Origin: Aestuariirhabdus litorea
GTDB taxonomy: Bacteria > Pseudomonadota > Gammaproteobacteria > Pseudomonadales > Aestuariirhabdaceae
Assembly (NCBI RefSeq): GCF_003864255.1
Contig: NZ_QWEZ01000001.1
Location: 1 to 64,000, forward strand
Reading direction: 5' to 3'
Length of the DNA stretch: 64,000 bases
Part shown: one piece after another, positions 17,885 through 27,772 of the stretch
Position numbering within the stretch: position 1 is the first letter of the stretch
How the letters are laid out: each line of letters begins with the position of its first letter
Program-made: the position numbers and the translations under genes
The notes under the pieces: model-generated
Told to the model about the DNA's origin: nothing
The model's database searches: none
Seen by the model: the letters and a program-made list of their open reading frames with translations, nothing else

Positions 17885-19270
17885 ATGCACATACACATTC
17901 TCGGGATTTGCGGTACCTTTATGGGGTCGCTGGCGGTATTGGCCAAGTCCCTGGGGCATCGTGTGACGGGCTCTGACCAGAATGTCTATCCGCCGATGAG
18001 TACCCAGCTGGAGGCCCATGGGATCGAGCTGGTGGAGGGGTACGATCCCGCCCAGCTGGAGCCGGCCCCCGATCTGGTGGTGGTGGGTAATGCCATGTCG
18101 CGGGGCAATCCCGCCGTGGAATACCTGCTCGACAAGGGGTTGCCTTACCGCTCGGGGCCCCAGTGGCTGGCGGAACAGGTGCTGCAGGGGCGCTGGGTGC
18201 TGGCGGTGGCGGGTACCCACGGTAAAACCTCGACCAGCTCGATGCTGGCCTGGATCTTGGAGTATGCCGGCATGGCGCCTGGTTTCCTGATTGGCGGGGT
18301 GCCGGGTAACTTTGGTGTCTCGGCGCGGCTGGGGGAGACCCCCTTCTTCGTGATCGAGGCGGACGAGTACGACAGCGCCTTCTTCGACAAACGCTCCAAG
18401 TTTGTCCACTATCAGCCCCGCACCGCGATCCTCAACAACCTGGAGTTTGACCACGCGGATATCTTTCCCGACCTGGCGGCGATACAGCGCCAGTTCCACC
18501 ATCTGGTGCGCACTATACCGTCCTCAGGACTGGTCATCTTTCCGGCCGGCGATGAAGCCCTGCAAGGGGTACTGGCCGAGGGGTGCTGGAGCGAGCAACA
18601 GCCGCTCTCGCTGACCGATGCCGATGCCACCTGGTTTGCCCGTCCCCTGGCAGCTGATGGCAGCCGCTTTGAGGTCTGCCATCAGGGACAGCGTGTCGCC
18701 GAGGTCAGCTGGTCCCTGCTGGGGGACCATAATCGGGCCAATGCCCTGGCCGCCATCGCGGCCGCCCGCCATGTGGGGGTGACTCCGGCGGTGGCCGCTG
18801 AGGCGCTGGGCAGCTTTGCCGGCATCAAGCGGCGCCTGGAGCTGATCGCCGACTGCGGTGGGGTGCGCGTATACGACGATTTTGCCCACCACCCCACCGC
18901 CATCGAGACCACCCTGCGGGGGCTGCGGGCCCGGGTCGGGCAGGAGGGGCGGATACTGGCGGTGATCGAGCCCCGCTCCAATACCATGCGCATGGGGGTG
19001 CACCGCCCCAAACTGGCTCCTGCGACCGCCTGTGCTGACCGGGTCTACTGGTTCCAGCCGGCGGGGGTCGACTGGGCCCTTGAGGAGGTGGTGGCCCAAA
19101 GCCCCGTTGAGGCGGATGTCGAGTCATCAGTGGAGCAGTTGGTGGAGCGGTTGTTGCTGGAGAGCCGGGCAGGAGATCATATACTGGTGATGAGCAATGG
19201 CGGTTTTGGAGGGCTTCACCTCAAGCTCAAACAGGCCCTCGAGGAGCGGTATCCACAGCATGAGCACTAA
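17885..19270 (+). CDS. mpl: UDP-N-acetylmuramate:L-alanyl-gamma-D-glutamyl-meso-diaminopimelate ligase
   Basis: Mpl recycles peptidoglycan by joining the murein tripeptide to UDP-MurNAc with ATP in the cytosol. The 461-residue protein has the Mur ligase layout: an N-terminal UDP-binding domain (HIHILGICGTFMGSLA), the ATP loop GTHGKTSTSSM near residue 115, the central-domain motif EADEYDSAFFDKRSK, and DDFAHHPTAI in the C-terminal domain. ATG 17885 matches the family N-terminus. It overlaps ubiX by 11 bases. Confidence 0.96.
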   Translation: MHIHILGICGTFMGSLAVLAKSLGHRVTGSDQNVYPPMSTQLEAHGIELVEGYDPAQLEPAPDLVVVGNAMSRGNPAVEYLLDKGLPYRSGPQWLAEQVLQGRWVLAVAGTHGKTSTSSMLAWILEYAGMAPGFLIGGVPGNFGVSARLGETPFFVIEADEYDSAFFDKRSKFVHYQPRTAILNNLEFDHADIFPDLAAIQRQFHHLVRTIPSSGLVIFPAGDEALQGVLAEGCWSEQQPLSLTDADATWFARPLAADGSRFEVCHQGQRVAEVSWSLLGDHNRANALAAIAAARHVGVTPAVAAEALGSFAGIKRRLELIADCGGVRVYDDFAHHPTAIETTLRGLRARVGQEGRILAVIEPRSNTMRMGVHRPKLAPATACADRVYWFQPAGVDWALEEVVAQSPVEADVESSVEQLVERLLLESRAGDHILVMSNGGFGGLHLKLKQALEERYPQHEH

Positions 19271-19874
19271 ACGCGTTACCCTGGCTTTAACCGGTGCCTC
19301 CGGCGCCCAGTACGGGCTCTGCCTGCTGGAACAGCTGCTGGCGCAGGGCTGCGAAGTCAGTTTTCTCATCTCCCGCGCGGCTCAGGTCGTAGTGGCCACC
19401 GAAACCGATCTCAAACTGCCGGGTGCACCCGCCGAGCTGGAGCGCTGGTTTGCCGAGCAGTACGCCGGGCTACCGGGGCGGGTAAGGGTGTATGGTCGTG
19501 AGCAATGGATGGCGCCGGTGGCTTCGGGCTCCGGGGCGCCCGCGGCGATGGTGATCTGCCCCTGCAGCACCGGTACCCTGTCGGCGATCGCCTGCGGAGC
19601 CAGCAATAACCTGATCGAGCGGGCCGCGGATGTGGCGCTCAAGGAGCGCCGCCAGCTGATCCTGGTGCCGCGGGAAGCGCCCTATTCGGAGCTGCACCTG
19701 GAAAACATGCTGCGCCTGACCCGCATGGGGGCCATGATACTGCCCGCCAGCCCGGGCTTTTACCATCGACCTGCCAGTGTCGAGGAGATGGTGCAGTTTG
19801 TGGTGGCGCGGATTCTCGACCAGCTGGGGCTGGAGCAGCGCTTTGTGCCACGCTGGGGAGAGCCCTCGCCCTAA
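19260..19874 (+). CDS. ubiX: Flavin prenyltransferase UbiX
   Basis: UbiX attaches a dimethylallyl group to reduced FMN, making the prenylated flavin cofactor of the decarboxylase UbiD in ubiquinone synthesis. The 204-residue flavoprotein has GASGAQYG at the N-terminus, the phosphate-binding CPCSTGTLSAIACG, and the conserved RRQLILVPREAPYSELHLEN region. The ATG overlaps the end of mpl by 11 bases, so the two are translationally coupled. Confidence 0.95.
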   Translation: MSTKRVTLALTGASGAQYGLCLLEQLLAQGCEVSFLISRAAQVVVATETDLKLPGAPAELERWFAEQYAGLPGRVRVYGREQWMAPVASGSGAPAAMVICPCSTGTLSAIACGASNNLIERAADVALKERRQLILVPREAPYSELHLENMLRLTRMGAMILPASPGFYHRPASVEEMVQFVVARILDQLGLEQRFVPRWGEPSP

Positions 19875-19896
19875 CGGGACGGAGAGGGTGGAGTGA

Positions 19897-20457
19897 TCAG
19901 GGCCACCATTGGTAGAGCCACTCCAGCGAGGCGAGGGTATCGGGGTTGGTGGCTGCCCCCGCCAGGTAACCGGGTAGCAGGTAAACAGGCGCCCAACCGA
20001 CCGCCGACAGCAGGTTGATGGCCACGAAGCGTTGTGCGGGCATCTCCAGCATGCCGGCCACCATCGGAATCACCGGCCTGAGTGGGCCGATAAAGCGGCC
20101 CAGGACCACGCTCAGCATGCCGTGGCGCTCGAAAAAGCGCTCCCCATTGTCGATCCACTGGGGGTTGTTGCGGAACAGGCGGGTGCGGCTCAGCGGGCCG
20201 TGGCAGTAGCGCCCCAGCAGGTAACTGAGGTTATCGCCGGCGATGGCGCCGATAAACCCCCAAAACAACAGGTTTTCCAGCGGCATGCCGCTGCTGGCGG
20301 CGAGCAGGGCGATGCCAAACAGCATCACCACCCCGGGCAGCACCAGCCCCACCAGGGCCAGGGACTCGGCGAACGCGGTCAGGCAGGTGACCAGCCCCAG
20401 CCACTGCTGGTGCTCCTCCAGCCAGGTGAGAAGCGGTTCAATCAATGCAAGGTCCAT
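19897..20457 (-). CDS. DedA family membrane protein
   Basis: This is an inner-membrane protein of 186 residues with about five hydrophobic segments. The DedA (SNARE-associated) features are the early E-GLVLPG motif, the GDNLSYLLGR region, and GRFIGPLRPVIPMVAG with its conserved arginines and prolines. DedA proteins are implicated in lipid carrier (undecaprenyl phosphate) or phospholipid translocation and pH homeostasis. It is convergent with ubiX (22-base gap) and divergent from proA. Confidence 0.9.
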   Translation of the reverse strand: MDLALIEPLLTWLEEHQQWLGLVTCLTAFAESLALVGLVLPGVVMLFGIALLAASSGMPLENLLFWGFIGAIAGDNLSYLLGRYCHGPLSRTRLFRNNPQWIDNGERFFERHGMLSVVLGRFIGPLRPVIPMVAGMLEMPAQRFVAINLLSAVGWAPVYLLPGYLAGAATNPDTLASLEWLYQWWP

Positions 20458-20535
20458 GAATAGGGGCGACTCCCGCCTGCGGGCAAGTTATAATCGGGCA
20501 AATTTTCGCTGCTATTGTCCCAATCTGGAACCCCT

Positions 20536-21792
20536 ATGGATGTAAAAGAGTATATGGCGCAGGTCGGGCGCCGTGCCCGGGCCGCATCCCGTGAGATCGT
20601 CAAGGCCTCCACCGCGCAGAAAAATGCTGCCCTGCTGGCCACCGCCACCGCCCTCGACAGTGCTCGCACCGAGCTGGCCAGCGCTAACCAGAAGGACCTG
20701 GAGGCGGGGCGCAGCAAGGGGCTGGATGAGGCGATGTTGGACCGGCTGGCGCTCACTCCGGCCCGCATTGATGCCATGATCGAGGGGCTTCGGCAGGTGG
20801 CCGCCTTGCCCGACCCGGTGGGCACCATCAGCGATATGCGTTACGTACCCAGCGGGATCCAGGTGGGCAGGATGCGGGTGCCTTTGGGGGTGGTGGGAAT
20901 CATCTACGAGTCCCGCCCTAATGTGACCGTTGATGCCGCCAGCCTCTGCCTCAAATCCGCCAACGCCACCATCCTCCGCGGCGGCTCCGAAGCGATCCAC
21001 TCCAACCAGGCGATCGCTGCCTGCATTCGCCAGGGGCTGGCCGCGGCCGAGTTGCCACAGGATCTGGTGCAGGTGATTGAAACCACCGACCGTGCGGCAG
21101 TGGGGGAACTGATCACCATGCCCGAGTACGTCGATGTGATCGTGCCCCGCGGCGGCAAGAGCCTGATTGAGCGCATCAGCCGCGATGCGCGGGTGGCGGT
21201 GATCAAGCACCTCGATGGTATCTGCCATGTGTACATCGATGACCGTGCCGACAGCGGCAAGGCCCTGAAGATTGCATTGAACGCCAAGACCCACCGCTAC
21301 GGCACCTGTAACACCATGGAGACCCTGCTGGTGGCAGAGTCGCAAGCTGAGCAGCTGCTGCCGGAGCTGGCAGCGCTCTACGCTACCCACGGGGTAGAGC
21401 TGCGGGGTTGCCCCCGTACCTGTGCACTGCTCCCCGAGGCGGTGCCAGCCACCGAGGCGGACTGGTCGACCGAATACCTGGCGCCGGTCCTGGCCATCCG
21501 CGTCGTCAGCGGTATGGAGCAGGCGATTGAACACATCAACCGCTACGGCTCCCACCACACCGATGCGATCGTCACTGAGGATTTAAGCAAGGCGCGCCGC
21601 TTCCTGACCGAAGTGGATTCCGCCTCGGTGATGGTCAACGCCTCCACCCGCTTTGCCGACGGCTTTGAATATGGGTTGGGGGCTGAGATCGGCATCTCAA
21701 CTGACAAGATCCACGCCCGCGGACCGGTGGGCCTGGAGGGGCTGACCTCTGAAAAATACGTTGTGTTCGGAGATGGCCACATCCGCCAGTAA
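20536..21792 (+). CDS. proA: Gamma-glutamyl phosphate reductase
   Basis: ProA reduces gamma-glutamyl phosphate with NADPH to glutamate semialdehyde in proline synthesis. It has 418 residues, the usual length. Visible motifs are [17 protein letters not shown], the [11 protein letters not shown] cofactor region, the catalytic cysteine in [12 protein letters not shown], and the C-terminal [23 protein letters not shown] 20536 is the natural start; TTG 20515 lies in frame upstream. In Pseudomonas nadD lies between proA and rsfS, but here rsfS starts 42 bases downstream. Confidence 0.97.
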   Translation: MDVKEYMAQVGRRARAASREIVKASTAQKNAALLATATALDSARTELASANQKDLEAGRSKGLDEAMLDRLALTPARIDAMIEGLRQVAALPDPVGTISDMRYVPSGIQVGRMRVPLGVVGIIYESRPNVTVDAASLCLKSANATILRGGSEAIHSNQAIAACIRQGLAAAELPQDLVQVIETTDRAAVGELITMPEYVDVIVPRGGKSLIERISRDARVAVIKHLDGICHVYIDDRADSGKALKIALNAKTHRYGTCNTMETLLVAESQAEQLLPELAALYATHGVELRGCPRTCALLPEAVPATEADWSTEYLAPVLAIRVVSGMEQAIEHINRYGSHHTDAIVTEDLSKARRFLTEVDSASVMVNASTRFADGFEYGLGAEIGISTDKIHARGPVGLEGLTSEKYVVFGDGHIRQ

Positions 21793-21834
21793 TCCGAGCT
21801 GATCCTATCCCTAACGGAGAGATTTTTTTACTAC

Positions 21835-22176
21835 ATGCAATCTGAACAACTGAAAGACCTGGTGATCGAGTCCCTGGAAAACATGAAAGGCAAGGAGATC
21901 ACCTGCCTCGATGTGCGGGAGCTCACCGACATTACCGACTACATGATCATCGTCAGCGGTACCTCCAATCGTCACGTAAAGTCATTGGCCGACGCCGTGG
22001 TAGAGGATGCCAAAAAGCAGGGGATTCGACCCCTGGGCAGTGAGGGAGAAGCCGGCAGCGAGTGGGTGCTGGTGGATCTCGATGAAGTGGTGGTGCACGT
22101 GATGTTGCCCGCTACCCGTCAGTTCTATGACCTGGAACGCCTGTGGGAGGGCTCCACAAGGCACGCCGCCGACTGA
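21835..22176 (+). CDS. rsfS: Ribosomal silencing factor RsfS
   Basis: RsfS binds protein uL14 of the large subunit and blocks subunit joining when nutrients are scarce. The 113 residues match the family (about 105-120), with the conserved [26 protein letters not shown] and [14 protein letters not shown] regions in that order. It is separated from rlmH by seven bases and begins the rsfS-rlmH-mrdA-rodA cassette. Confidence 0.96.
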   Translation: MQSEQLKDLVIESLENMKGKEITCLDVRELTDITDYMIIVSGTSNRHVKSLADAVVEDAKKQGIRPLGSEGEAGSEWVLVDLDEVVVHVMLPATRQFYDLERLWEGSTRHAAD

Positions 22177-22183
22177 TTCCTCC

Positions 22184-22651
22184 ATGCGAATTCGCCTTAT
22201 TGCCGTAGGTACCCGGATGCCCGACTGGGTTCAGCAGGGCTACCAGGAGTACGCCAAACGTCTGCCCGCCGACTGCGCGCTGGAGTGTGTCGAGATTCCG
22301 CTGGGCAAACGTACCAAGGGGGCCGACATCAAACGCGCCCAACGCAAGGAGGGGGAGGCGATGCTGGCGGCTATCGGCAGTGGTGATCGGGTGATCGCCC
22401 TCGAGGTGGGTGGACGCGCCTGGAGCACCGAGCAGTTGGCGCAGCAGATGCAGCAGTGGCGGCTCGAGGGTCGCCACCTGAGCCTGCTGGTGGGCGGACC
22501 CGAGGGTCTGGCGCCGGAGTGCGTGGCGCGGGCCGACCAGAAGTGGTCGCTGTCGCCGCTGACCTTGCCCCACCCGCTGGTGCGGGTACTGCTGTCGGAG
22601 CAGCTCTACCGCGCCTGGAGTATCCTCAACAACCACCCCTACCACCGATAA
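22184..22651 (+). CDS. rlmH: 23S rRNA pseudouridine-1915 N3-methyltransferase
   Basis: RlmH is a SPOUT methyltransferase that modifies pseudouridine 1915 of 23S rRNA on the assembled ribosome. The protein has 155 residues, as in E. coli. The trefoil-knot region is clear ([12 protein letters not shown] near 105), followed by [17 protein letters not shown] and the characteristic C-terminal YHR. ATG 22184 starts at the conserved [10 protein letters not shown]. Confidence 0.96.
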   Translation: MRIRLIAVGTRMPDWVQQGYQEYAKRLPADCALECVEIPLGKRTKGADIKRAQRKEGEAMLAAIGSGDRVIALEVGGRAWSTEQLAQQMQQWRLEGRHLSLLVGGPEGLAPECVARADQKWSLSPLTLPHPLVRVLLSEQLYRAWSILNNHPYHR

Positions 22652-22662
22652 ACAGATACGAT

Positions 22663-24531
22663 ATGGCCCGCCCAACCGCCATCAAGGATACCCGCAGCGA
22701 GGCAAGGATCTTCACCTCACGCCTGCTGCTCTCCCTGTTTGTGGTGCTGGGGTTGGTGGGGGTGCTGGTGGCGCGCATGATCAACCTGCAGGTGGTGCAG
22801 CACCAGGAGCTCAGCACCCAGTCCGATGAGAACCGGATTCACCTGCAACCCCTGCCCCCGACCCGGGGACTGATCTACGACACCCACGGCGAGTTGCTGG
22901 CAGAGAACAAGCCCAGCTATACCCTGGTGCTGGTGAAGGAGCGGGTTGCCAATCTGGATCAGACCCTGGACAGCTTGCGGGAGATGGTGTCGATCAGCGA
23001 TGAACAGGTGGAAAAGTACCGCGAACTGGCACGCCAAAGCCGCCCCTTCGAGTCGGTTCCTCTCAAATATCGCCTGCAGGAGGAGGAGATTGCCCGCATC
23101 GCGGTCAATGAGCACCGGCTTCCCGGTGTCGAGGTGGAGGCGCAGCTTGTGCGTTATTACCCCAGAGGTGAGCACTTTGCCCATTCGGTGGGCTATGTGG
23201 GGAGCATCAACGAACGCGAACTCAGTGGGCTGGATCCTGACGCCTACAGTGGCACCCGCACCATCGGCAAGATTGGTATCGAACGCTTTTACGAAATCCA
23301 GCTGCTGGGTAAAGCGGGTTACCAGGAGGTGGAGACCAATGCCCGTGGCCGGGTACAACGGGTCATCAGCCGCCAGGACCCTGAGCCCGGCAGTGACCTG
23401 ACCCTCTATCTGGACAGCCAGCTCCAGCAGGTGGCCATAGAAGCCCTGGGTGAGCACCGGGGTGCGGTGGTGGCGATGGATACCCGCACCGGCGGGGTGC
23501 TGGTGATGGCCAGCACTCCAGCCTACAACCCTAACCTCTTTGTCACCGGGATCGCCAGTCGCGACTACAGCCAGCTGCGGGACAACCCCGACCGGCCCCT
23601 CTACAACCGGGCCTCCCTGGGTGAATACCCGCCGGCCTCCACCATCAAGCCGATGGTGGCCCTGGCCGGCCTCGACAGCGGGGTGACCAGCCCCGGTTAC
23701 ACCATTTTTGATCCCGGCTGGTATCAGTTGCCCGGTGAAGAGCGACTCTACCGCAACTGGAAGCGTGAGGGGCACGGCACGGTGGATATGGAGCGTGGCA
23801 TCATGTACTCCAATGACACCTATTTCTACGACCTGGCCCTCAAGCTGGGGATCGATAACATGGACCACTATCTGGCCGGCTTTGGCCTCGGGCAGCGGAT
23901 CGGGCGCGATATCTCCGAAGAGCGCCCGGGGCTGATGCCTTCGCGGGACTGGAAGCGGGGGGCCCGTGGTCGTCCCTGGTACCCGGGGGAGACCCTGATT
24001 ACCGGGATCGGCCAGGGGTATATGTTGGCGACTCCCTTGCAGCTGGCGGCTTCGACAGCCGTGATCGCCAACCGCGGCCACTGGATCCGCCCGCAGTTGT
24101 TGAAACAGGCTTCACCGGGCTTCGAGCAGCCGGTGAAACCCGACCTGCCAGATGTCGAGATGAAAAAAAGCGAGTACTGGGACCTGGTCATCGAAGCGAT
24201 GCGCAAGGTGGTCCACCACCCCCGGGGAACCGCCCACTACCGCATCGGGCGGGATATCACTTACCAGATGGCGGGTAAAACCGGCACAGCCCAGATTGTG
24301 GGGATCAAGCAGGATGAGGAGTACGATGCCGAGAAACTGGCCGAGCGTAACCGTGATCACGCACTCTTTGTCGGCTTCGCTCCCCTGACAGCGCCGCAGA
24401 TCGCGGTCGCGGTGGTGGTCGAAAACGGTGGCAGTGGCAGTGCGGCCGCGGCCCCTATCGCCCGCAAGGTACTGGACGCCTATCTGCTGCCCCGTATCGA
24501 AGCGGGGCTGGTGGCGGGAGGAGCCCCATGA
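22663..24531 (+). CDS. mrdA: Penicillin-binding protein 2
   Basis: PBP2 is the elongation-specific peptidoglycan transpeptidase, anchored in the inner membrane and working with RodA. It has 622 residues: one N-terminal membrane helix (about 20-45), the dimerisation/pedestal domain, then the transpeptidase. The active-site triad is present as SxxK in PPASTIKPM near 325, SND in MYSNDTYFY near 380, and KTG in MAGKTGTAQ near 535. The stop overlaps the rodA start by four bases (ATGA), typical of this pair. Confidence 0.97.
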   Translation: MARPTAIKDTRSEARIFTSRLLLSLFVVLGLVGVLVARMINLQVVQHQELSTQSDENRIHLQPLPPTRGLIYDTHGELLAENKPSYTLVLVKERVANLDQTLDSLREMVSISDEQVEKYRELARQSRPFESVPLKYRLQEEEIARIAVNEHRLPGVEVEAQLVRYYPRGEHFAHSVGYVGSINERELSGLDPDAYSGTRTIGKIGIERFYEIQLLGKAGYQEVETNARGRVQRVISRQDPEPGSDLTLYLDSQLQQVAIEALGEHRGAVVAMDTRTGGVLVMASTPAYNPNLFVTGIASRDYSQLRDNPDRPLYNRASLGEYPPASTIKPMVALAGLDSGVTSPGYTIFDPGWYQLPGEERLYRNWKREGHGTVDMERGIMYSNDTYFYDLALKLGIDNMDHYLAGFGLGQRIGRDISEERPGLMPSRDWKRGARGRPWYPGETLITGIGQGYMLATPLQLAASTAVIANRGHWIRPQLLKQASPGFEQPVKPDLPDVEMKKSEYWDLVIEAMRKVVHHPRGTAHYRIGRDITYQMAGKTGTAQIVGIKQDEEYDAEKLAERNRDHALFVGFAPLTAPQIAVAVVVENGGSGSAAAAPIARKVLDAYLLPRIEAGLVAGGAP

Positions 24532-25670
24532 GCCGGCTGGATTTTGAGCGCCAACTGCCCCTCAGCGAAGAGAATATGCAGAGCCGGGCGGTCTTCTGGT
24601 TGCGACTCGACCCCGTGCTGCTGGGGCTGTTGCTGTTGCTGATGGGGGGCGGGCTACTGGTACTCTACAGCGCCAGCGGCCAGAACCTGGCCATGGTGAC
24701 CCGGCAGGCGGTTTATCTTACCGTGGGGTTGGTGGGCATGATCGTGATCGCCAATATCCCCCCCCGCATCTTTGAGCGCTGGTCCCCCTGGGTTTATGTA
24801 CTGGGGATTGGGTTGCTGGTGGCGGTGCTGGTCAGCGGCACCGGGGCCAAGGGGGCCCAGCGCTGGCTGGCGCTGCCCGGCTTCCGCTTCCAGCCGTCGG
24901 AGATCATGAAACTGGTGATGCCGATGGTGGTGGCCTGGTATCTGGCCAAGCGAGTGGTTCCCCCCAGCTTCAGGCACCTGTTGACCGCGCTGGCCCTGAT
25001 CCTGTTGCCGGTGCTGTTGATCGCCAAGCAACCCGACCTGGGCACCTCGTTGCTGATCGCCGCCTCTGGTGTGTTTGTTCTCTTCCTGGCGGGACTGCAG
25101 TGGCGCATTATTTTTGGCGCCGTGCTGGCCGCGTTACCCTTTGCCTGGGGGATGTGGCACTTCCTGATGCGCGAGTACCAGAAGCAGCGCGTACTCACCT
25201 TCCTGAACCCGGAAAGCGACCCCTGGGGGTCTGGCTGGAATATCATCCAGTCCAAGGTCGCCATCGGTTCGGGAGGGATTTATGGCAAGGGTTGGTTTGG
25301 TGGGACCCAGTCCCAGCTCGACTTTTTGCCCGAGAGCCATACCGACTTCATTATTGCGGTGCTGGCCGAGGAATTTGGCCTGGTCGGGGTGCTGCTCCTG
25401 TTGGTGCTCTACCTTGCGATCATTGCCCGGGGTATCGTCATCGCTCTCAATGCCCAGACCCTTTTTGGTAAGCTGCTGGCGGGCAGTATTACCCTGACGT
25501 TTTTTGTCTACGTATTCGTTAACATCGGCATGGTGAGTGGTTTGCTGCCGGTGGTGGGGGTGCCGCTACCGCTGGTGAGCCGGGGAGGAACATCGGTGGT
25601 GACCCTGTTGGCGGGATTCGGGGTGTTGATGTCGGTGCACTCGCACCGTAGCTGGCTGGGGCGAGGCTAA
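24528..25670 (+). CDS. rodA: Peptidoglycan glycosyltransferase RodA
   Basis: RodA is the SEDS-family glycan polymerase that partners PBP2 in lateral wall growth. The 380-residue protein has about ten hydrophobic helices and the SEDS signatures FQPSEIMKL, KQPDLGTSLL and the C-terminal GLLPVVGVPLPLVSRGG. It is translationally coupled to mrdA by a four-base overlap. Confidence 0.97.
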   Translation: MSRLDFERQLPLSEENMQSRAVFWLRLDPVLLGLLLLLMGGGLLVLYSASGQNLAMVTRQAVYLTVGLVGMIVIANIPPRIFERWSPWVYVLGIGLLVAVLVSGTGAKGAQRWLALPGFRFQPSEIMKLVMPMVVAWYLAKRVVPPSFRHLLTALALILLPVLLIAKQPDLGTSLLIAASGVFVLFLAGLQWRIIFGAVLAALPFAWGMWHFLMREYQKQRVLTFLNPESDPWGSGWNIIQSKVAIGSGGIYGKGWFGGTQSQLDFLPESHTDFIIAVLAEEFGLVGVLLLLVLYLAIIARGIVIALNAQTLFGKLLAGSITLTFFVYVFVNIGMVSGLLPVVGVPLPLVSRGGTSVVTLLAGFGVLMSVHSHRSWLGRG

Positions 25671-25751
25671 GCGCCGGGTTGCCCTCTCTTGAATTATCTG
25701 ACACCGTGTAGCAGTGAGCGTTGTAACCCTTGCGAGGAGGAAGACCCAAGA

Positions 25752-26738
25752 ATGAGACGGTTGCCGGTACTGGGGATATCACTTTGTTTGGCGGCGGGTG
25801 GTGCGCTGGCCGCAGATTACAGTGGCTCGCCACAGGCGCTGGCACTGATCGAGGAGATGGTCGAGGAGCACCAGTACGACCGGGAGACCCTGCAACGGGT
25901 GTTCGACTCGGCCGAGCGCAAGCAGCCGATACTGGATGCCATCGCCCGCCCCGCCGAACGAACCAAAACCTGGGGCGAATACCGCAAGATCTTCCTGACC
26001 CCGGCCCGCACCGAGGCGGGCCTTGCGTTCTGGCAGCAGCACGCCGAGGCGCTGTCGCGGGCCGAGCGCGAGTATGGGGTGCCGGCGCAGATTATCGTTG
26101 CCATTATTGGCGTCGAGACCTTTTACGGAAAGCACAAGGGACGGTTCCGGGTGGTCGATGCCCTCTCCACCCTGGGGTTTGATTACGAGCCCCGCCAGAG
26201 CTTCTTTCGCAAACAGCTCAAGGAGTTCCTGCTGCTCAGTCGCGAGCAGCGATTCGACCCCCTCGAGCTGACCGGCTCCTACGCCGGGGCAATGGGCTTT
26301 CCTCAGTTTATCCCCAGTAGCTTCCGCGCCTATGCGGTCGACTTTGACGGTGATGGCCAGATCGATATCTGGAACAACCCCGTTGATGCCATTGGCAGTG
26401 TCGCCAACTATTTTCGCCGCCATGGCTGGCAGCAGGGGGCCCCCGTGGTTACCCGCGCCCGTGTCAGCGGTAGCCGTTACGCTGACGGAGTCTCCGATAA
26501 GCTGAAGCCGGCGCAAACTCTTGAGCAGCTAGAAGCCCTGGGGTGGGAGCCCTTACAGGCACCTGCGGCGGACGCCAGTGTGCGTGGGATTCGCCTGCAG
26601 GGTGAGCGGGGCAGCGAGTTTTGGGTGGGGATGCACAACTTCTATGTCATTACCCGCTACAACCACAGTACCCTCTATGCGATGGCCGCCTACCAGTTAA
26701 GCGAGGAGTTGAAAGATGCCCAGGCCAAGGCGCTTTGA
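25752..26738 (+). CDS. mltB: Lytic murein transglycosylase B
   Basis: MltB cleaves the MurNAc-GlcNAc bond, leaving 1,6-anhydro-muropeptides. It has 328 residues, with a signal peptide (about 1-21, ending GGALAA) and no lipobox cysteine, so it may be a soluble periplasmic (SltB-like) form. The catalytic glutamate is in IIGVETFYGKHKG, and GAMGFPQFIPSSFR and the calcium-site-like DFDGDGQIDIWNN follow. ATG 25752 follows AGGAGG. Its 3' end overlaps rlpA by 23 bases. Confidence 0.94.
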   Translation: MRRLPVLGISLCLAAGGALAADYSGSPQALALIEEMVEEHQYDRETLQRVFDSAERKQPILDAIARPAERTKTWGEYRKIFLTPARTEAGLAFWQQHAEALSRAEREYGVPAQIIVAIIGVETFYGKHKGRFRVVDALSTLGFDYEPRQSFFRKQLKEFLLLSREQRFDPLELTGSYAGAMGFPQFIPSSFRAYAVDFDGDGQIDIWNNPVDAIGSVANYFRRHGWQQGAPVVTRARVSGSRYADGVSDKLKPAQTLEQLEALGWEPLQAPAADASVRGIRLQGERGSEFWVGMHNFYVITRYNHSTLYAMAAYQLSEELKDAQAKAL

Positions 26739-27624
26739 TCTCTCGCGAGGGGCGCGATGGGCGCTGCTGTTAAGTAGCCTGCTGCTGGCTGCCTGCAGCA
26801 GTGACCGCAGCCTGAGACCCGGCGTTGACGGCGCGCCCGATGGCCACTTTGATGTGTCCACCGTACCCGATGCGGTCCCCCGCACCCACACGGGGCCCGT
26901 CAAGTCGACCCCCTATAGCCTGTTTGGCGTCAAGTATTACCCTCTTTCCACCGCGGTGGGGTATCGCCAGGAGGGAACCGCCTCCTGGTACGGCACCAAG
27001 TTCCACGGCCATAAAACGGCCAACGGTGAAACCTACAACATGTACGCCATGAGCGCAGCCCACAAAACCCTGCCGCTGCCCTCCTATGCGCGAGTGACCA
27101 ATCTGGCCAATGGCCGCTCCGTGGTGGTGCGGGTCAACGATCGTGGCCCCTTTCACGGCGATCGCCTGATCGATATGTCCTATGCGGCAGCACATAAACT
27201 GGGGTTCTTCGGCCAGGGCACCGCGCGGGTGCGGGTGGAAGGGATCGACCCGGCCAACTTCAGGGCTCAGGCCGAGGAGAACGGAGCCGGGCCGGTATCC
27301 AGGGGACTGAGCACGGAGGCGCCCGCGACCACGTCATCACAGGGGGCTGCTCCCTTGCCGGCACCCGAGCGGGCCACCGAGCCCCGCCATCCACGCATGT
27401 TCCTGCAGGTGGCCGCCCTGCAGAATGCGCAGTCGGCCCAAAGCCTGCAGCGGCGTTTGAGTGAAGTAACCCGCTTCCCCGTGGCTGTGGTGGCCGGTAT
27501 CGAGCACCCTGCCCCCCTGCATCGCGTACGTATCGGCCCCTTTGCCACGCTGCAAGAGGTTGAAGAAGCGAAGCAACAGGTCGATAATGCCGCGCTGGGC
27601 GCTCCCCATCTGGTGTATGAGTAG
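26716..27624 (+). CDS. rlpA: Septal ring lytic transglycosylase RlpA (lipoprotein, SPOR domain)
   Basis: RlpA is an outer-membrane lipoprotein that cuts peptide-free glycan strands at the septum. It has 302 residues. The lipobox LLAAC has its acylated cysteine near 27. A double-psi beta-barrel covers about 85-180, with GTASWYGTKFHGHKTANGE and VRVNDRGPFHGDRLIDMS, including the catalytic glutamate and aspartate positions. A linker and a SPOR domain (about 225-302) bind denuded glycan. The long overlap with mltB implies coupled translation. Confidence 0.95.
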   Translation: MPRPRRFDLSRGARWALLLSSLLLAACSSDRSLRPGVDGAPDGHFDVSTVPDAVPRTHTGPVKSTPYSLFGVKYYPLSTAVGYRQEGTASWYGTKFHGHKTANGETYNMYAMSAAHKTLPLPSYARVTNLANGRSVVVRVNDRGPFHGDRLIDMSYAAAHKLGFFGQGTARVRVEGIDPANFRAQAEENGAGPVSRGLSTEAPATTSSQGAAPLPAPERATEPRHPRMFLQVAALQNAQSAQSLQRRLSEVTRFPVAVVAGIEHPAPLHRVRIGPFATLQEVEEAKQQVDNAALGAPHLVYE

Positions 27625-27772
27625 CGGTTGTCGGCAGCGACACCGTGCCCAGCCGCTGGTTTGTGAACTCGTTCCCGTGCGAGTGCCATTGTCGGGGAAT
27701 TTCTAACCCGCCCCAGGGTCTCACTAGTGACCCCTAGCCCTTCATTCAAAACAGGATAGTTTTTCACTGCTT

